A stretch of DNA of 64,000 nucleotides from Bacteroidota bacterium. GTDB taxonomy: Bacteria > Bacteroidota > Bacteroidia > Chitinophagales > Saprospiraceae. Below are positions 62,791 through 64,000 of this stretch, piece by piece. The notes beneath the pieces are model-generated. The model did no database searches. It saw only the letters and a program-made list of their open reading frames with translations, and was not told the origin of the DNA. Position 1 is the stretch's first letter, and each line of letters opens with the position of its first letter. Position numbers and translations under genes: made by a program. The stretch lies in contig JANSWP010000021.1 of the NCBI GenBank assembly GCA_024743405.1, positions 1-64,000 on the forward strand, given 5' to 3'.

Positions 62791-64000
62791 ATGAATAAAA
62801 GAACATTTCTAAAAAATATTTCTGCCCTTGGTCTAGGTGCATCTCCATTCCTTAATGAAATTGGAAAATTAGTAGATACAGTTGCTCATTTATCTCCTGA
62901 GGAAGTGGCAAAGGACGAATATTTTTGGGCACAAATTCGAAGTGGCTATCGCCTCAAACCTGATTATATCAATCTCGAAAATGGCTATTATTGTTTTATG
63001 CCACAGGAGACGCTCGAAAATTTCATTCATCAAGTTCGGCAAGTCAATTATCAAGGTTCGTATTATATGCGGACGGTTCAATGGGATAATAAAAAAGTGA
63101 TGTCTGCGAAATTGGCAGAGTTGGTAAATTGTACAGAAGAGGAAGTGATTATTACGCGAAATACTACAGAATCATTGGATTTAGTGATCAGTGGCTATGA
63201 TTGGAAAGCCGGTGATGAGGCCGTTATGGCGGAGCAAGATTATGGTGCCATGTTGAACCAATTCGATCAAGTTTCGAAGCGATATGGTATGGTTAACAAA
63301 AGAGTTTCGGTGCCTCTTCATCCGAAATCCGATGAGGAAATAGTGAATTTATACGCGAATGCTATAACAGAAAAAACCCGTCTTCTGATGATCTGTCACC
63401 TCATAAATATAACTGGGCACATCTTGCCTGTTCGAAAGATTTGCGATATGGCACATTCGAAAGGAGTCGAGGTTATGGTCGATGGCGCACATGCATTTGC
63501 GCAGATTAAATTTTCAATGAAGGATTTGGGTTGTGATTATTACGGAACGAGTTTGCATAAATGGTTGAGTACCCCTTTGGGTGCAGGAATGTTATATGTT
63601 AAAAAGAGTAAAGTCTCGAAATTATGGCCACTCTTTGCAGAATGGAATAAAGAACAAGATGATATTTTGCGGCTGAATCATACAGGTACTCATCCTGTGC
63701 ATACAGATTTAGCTATTGGAAATGCGATTGAATATTTGAATAAGATCGGTATCGAAAGAAAGGAAGCGAGACTAAGATATTTGCAAAATTATTGGGTGGA
63801 TAAAGTCCGAGATTTACCTCACATAAACCTGAATACGCCGGTTGAAAAACATCGTTCTTGTGCAATTGCCAATGTTGGAATAAAAGGTATGAAACCTAAA
63901 GAAATGGCCAAACGCCTTATGGACGAATATCGAATCTGGACTGTTGCTATAGACGGAGCAGGCGTACATGGATGTCGAATAACACCAAATATTTATACAA
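62791..64000 (+). CDS. Class V aminotransferase (isopenicillin-N-epimerase-like), exported, 3'-partial
   Basis: It opens at the ATG at 62791 and is still open at the window edge (403 codons seen). The N-terminus MNKRTFLKNISALGLGASPF looks like a twin-arginine signal with Lys in place of the first Arg. The PLP fold type I core follows: ITRNTTESLDLVISGYDW, VMVDGAHAFAQI (cofactor Asp) and the Schiff-base lysine in GTSLHKWLSTPLGAGM. Isopenicillin-N-epimerase/cysteine-desulfurase-like proteins with export signals are common in Bacteroidota. The substrate is unknown. Confidence 0.88.
   Translation, partial: MNKRTFLKNISALGLGASPFLNEIGKLVDTVAHLSPEEVAKDEYFWAQIRSGYRLKPDYINLENGYYCFMPQETLENFIHQVRQVNYQGSYYMRTVQWDNKKVMSAKLAELVNCTEEEVIITRNTTESLDLVISGYDWKAGDEAVMAEQDYGAMLNQFDQVSKRYGMVNKRVSVPLHPKSDEEIVNLYANAITEKTRLLMICHLINITGHILPVRKICDMAHSKGVEVMVDGAHAFAQIKFSMKDLGCDYYGTSLHKWLSTPLGAGMLYVKKSKVSKLWPLFAEWNKEQDDILRLNHTGTHPVHTDLAIGNAIEYLNKIGIERKEARLRYLQNYWVDKVRDLPHINLNTPVEKHRSCAIANVGIKGMKPKEMAKRLMDEYRIWTVAIDGAGVHGCRITPNIYT

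Overview
The window is AT-rich DNA from a member of the Bacteroidota, most likely a Saprospiraceae-type marine or wastewater lineage (an inference). The support is: TAnnTTTG-type promoter elements in place of E. coli-like -10 boxes, a Sec-exported lipoprotein (clade II) nitrous oxide reductase cluster, a type A T9SS sorting domain, SusD/SusC-free envelope genes, and very long secreted proteins with a C-terminal 'RDGDIVDxDG ... VRHRNHLGVM ... DGxxxYQG' region that I associate with Saprospiraceae. No tRNA, rRNA, CRISPR array or phage was seen.

Layout. 0.1-11.5 kb is a nitrous oxide respiration island: nosY, nosF, a tryptophan 2,3-dioxygenase, nosD, (an opposite-strand ACT-like gene), a fasciclin lipoprotein, nosL, a membrane protein and nosZ on the minus strand, then an Rrf2-family regulator, a lipoprotein cytochrome c and a heme-copper-oxidase-like membrane protein on the plus strand. 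11.8-24.5 kb continues an anoxic/redox theme: a glutamate-cysteine-ligase-like/CBS fusion, a broken DoxX-like gene, a porin, a di-heme cytochrome c peroxidase, an operon of type II sulfide:quinone reductase, CcoI-type copper ATPase, PLP decarboxylase and PdxH, and divergent hemN. 24.9-35.5 kb is mostly housekeeping (gcvP, M42 peptidase, pyrE, NUDIX, DUF885) with mobile palindromic elements. 36-49.4 kb carries three tandem paralogous secreted proteins of about 1950, 1871 and 276 residues. 49.7-54 kb holds an OvoA-like enzyme, a cyanophycin-synthetase-like ATP-grasp ligase and a POT transporter. 54.5-58.6 kb holds a transglutaminase-7TM protein, a second ATP-grasp ligase, a small membrane protein and an outer-membrane barrel. 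58.9 kb to the end holds thiolase, two acyl-CoA dehydrogenases and the start of a class V aminotransferase.

How the genes work together. A near-identical CRP/FNR-type dyad (TGA-N6-TCA, usually inside GATGAC(T/A)4-5(G/A)TCAC or its complement) lies upstream of nosZ, the dioxygenase-nosFY unit, the ligase/CBS gene, the peroxidase gene, the sulfide:quinone reductase operon and hemN. In five of these promoters the dyad centre is 33-34 bp from a TAnnTTTG-like element. This predicts one regulon for low-oxygen life: N2O reduction, sulfide oxidation, copper delivery, peroxide removal and oxygen-independent heme synthesis. At nosZ a second palindrome sits at the predicted transcription start and a related one abuts the rrf2 gene, which suggests activation by a CRP/FNR protein and repression by the Fe-S regulator.

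The second theme is genome plasticity. At least five kinds of short palindromic, MITE-like elements occur. One has precisely split a 96-codon gene, and two related copies keep their long stems through compensating base changes. Three degenerate 7-bp repeats of different sequence sit just before gene starts. A frameshift removes the C-terminal end of the first giant secreted protein.
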